DNA of 64,000 nucleotides from Albidovulum litorale (GTDB lineage: Bacteria > Pseudomonadota > Alphaproteobacteria > Rhodobacterales > Rhodobacteraceae), in assembly GCF_025751495.1 (NCBI RefSeq), contig NZ_JAOWKZ010000003.1:682001-746000 (forward strand). Direction: 5' to 3'. Below the pieces are notes generated by a model. That model saw only the letters and a program-made list of their open reading frames with translations, ran no database searches and was not told the origin of the DNA. The position numbers were made by a program, and so were the translations under genes. This document shows, piece after piece, positions 63,500-64,000 of the stretch (position 1 is its first letter; each line of letters opens with the position of its first letter).

Positions 63500-64000
63500 T
63501 CACAGAAAGCTGCGTCCCGGCCCCTGTGACGGCACCCCCAGATGCGCCGCGACCGAGGCCCCGACATCGGTGAAGGCGATCTGCCCGACGGGCTTCAGGC
63601 CCAGCCCGTAACCCACGACCGGCACCCTCTCGCGGGTATGGTCGGTCCCGGTCCAGGTCGGGTCATTGCCATGGTCGGCAGTAAAGATCGCAAGGTCGCC
63701 GGGGCGGAGTTTTGGCAGGAACTCCCCTACCCTTTTATCGAACCATTCCAGCGCCTTGGCGTAACCTGAGACATCTCGCGGATGACCAAAGAGCGTGTCG
63801 AATTCCACGAAATTCGCGAAGGTGAGCGAGCCGTCTTCCGCCTCCTCCGCCGCCGCCATCAGGTGATCGAACAAGGCCGCATCCGTCCCTTTCTTCACGT
63901 CGTCGATCCCCTGCATAGAGAAGATATCGCCGATCTTGCCGATCGCGTGCACCTTGCGCCCAGCGACCTGCACCCAGTCGCACAAGGTGGGCGATGGCGG
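63500..64000 (-). CDS. deoB: Phosphopentomutase, C-terminal fragment (cut by window edge)
   Basis: The last 166 codons of DeoB, which interconverts ribose or deoxyribose 1- and 5-phosphates. Motifs of this alkaline-phosphatase superfamily enzyme: VHAIGKIGDIFSMQGI, NFVEFDTLFGHPRDVSGY, AIFTADHGNDPTW and DHTRERVPVVGYG (metal ligands D, H, H). Frame continues past 64000. The salvage products of add and deoB fit upp nearby. A 54-bp repeat separates it from add. Confidence 0.93.
   Translation of the reverse strand, partial: PPSPTLCDWVQVAGRKVHAIGKIGDIFSMQGIDDVKKGTDAALFDHLMAAAEEAEDGSLTFANFVEFDTLFGHPRDVSGYAKALEWFDKRVGEFLPKLRPGDLAIFTADHGNDPTWTGTDHTRERVPVVGYGLGLKPVGQIAFTDVGASVAAHLGVPSQGPGRSFL

Overview
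The window is a GC-rich chromosomal segment of an alphaproteobacterium, most likely a denitrifying member of the Rhodobacterales. The evidence is the norCBQD-norEF and nirI/nirS layout of the Paracoccus/Rhodobacter type, the alphaproteobacterial GTTC-N7-GTTC LexA operators, the four-subunit sarcosine oxidase operon, a GlxA-type regulator and class III alcohol dehydrogenase. No rRNA, tRNA or CRISPR array was recognised. Species cannot be fixed from the sequence alone.

Layout. 0-2.2 kb: start of nadE (cut by the window edge) and divergent parE. 2.2-6.2 kb: an AT-richer patch with a BRCT-domain protein, a cupin protein, an NTF2/SnoaL-like protein and a GMC oxidoreductase with a probably frameshifted small twin-arginine partner. 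6.5-10.5 kb: small conserved proteins, two paralogous c-type cytochromes, a lipocalin lipoprotein and a GlxA/AraC-type regulator. 10.5-16.8 kb: imuB and imuA, each behind its own LexA box but separated by about 4 kb that carries a protease-inhibitor-like lipoprotein, formaldehyde dehydrogenase, a LpxL-like acyltransferase and an aldo/keto reductase. 17-18 kb: a YceI protein and a decayed IS5-type transposase.

18.1-37.4 kb is a complete nitrite and nitric oxide respiration supercluster. It starts with a Crp/Fnr regulator, then norC-B-Q-D-E-F and nirI-nnrS-nirX on the minus strand and nirS-E-C-F-DL-G-H-J-N plus a small membrane protein on the plus strand. The norC promoter and the nirI/nirS divergent promoter each carry a TTAAC-N4-GTCAA box, so the adjacent Dnr/Nnr-type regulator probably drives all three transcripts. 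NirE, DL, G, H, J, F and N build heme d1 for NirS; NorCB removes the NO that NirS makes.

37.4-59.3 kb is a large organic-nitrogen catabolic region: an XRE-cupin regulator and soxBDAG (sarcosine oxidase); a flavin monooxygenase divergent from two tandem Rieske oxygenase alpha subunits, RidA and a DUF1028 protein, with two matched palindromic operators between them; a LysR regulator and an ArgE/DapE-family deacylase; a BASS-like carrier, a TRAP transporter and a DadA-like amino acid oxidoreductase with a second LysR regulator; a TPP-dependent acetolactate-synthase-like enzyme and an Asp/Glu-racemase-family enzyme. Inference: import, oxidation and N-dealkylation of N-methylated or otherwise N-substituted amino acids. 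The formaldehyde released by demethylation would go to the class III dehydrogenase at 12.6 kb.

59.4-64 kb: a membrane protein with a degenerate M48-like domain, then nucleoside salvage genes (upp, add, deoB, the last cut by the window edge) interrupted by an AT-richer unknown membrane protein. A 54-bp repeat occurs near both ends of the window (7.2 and 63.4 kb).

The best candidates for something undescribed are the paired Rieske system with twin operators, the small membrane protein overlapping the 3' end of nirN, and the split imuA/imuB SOS unit.
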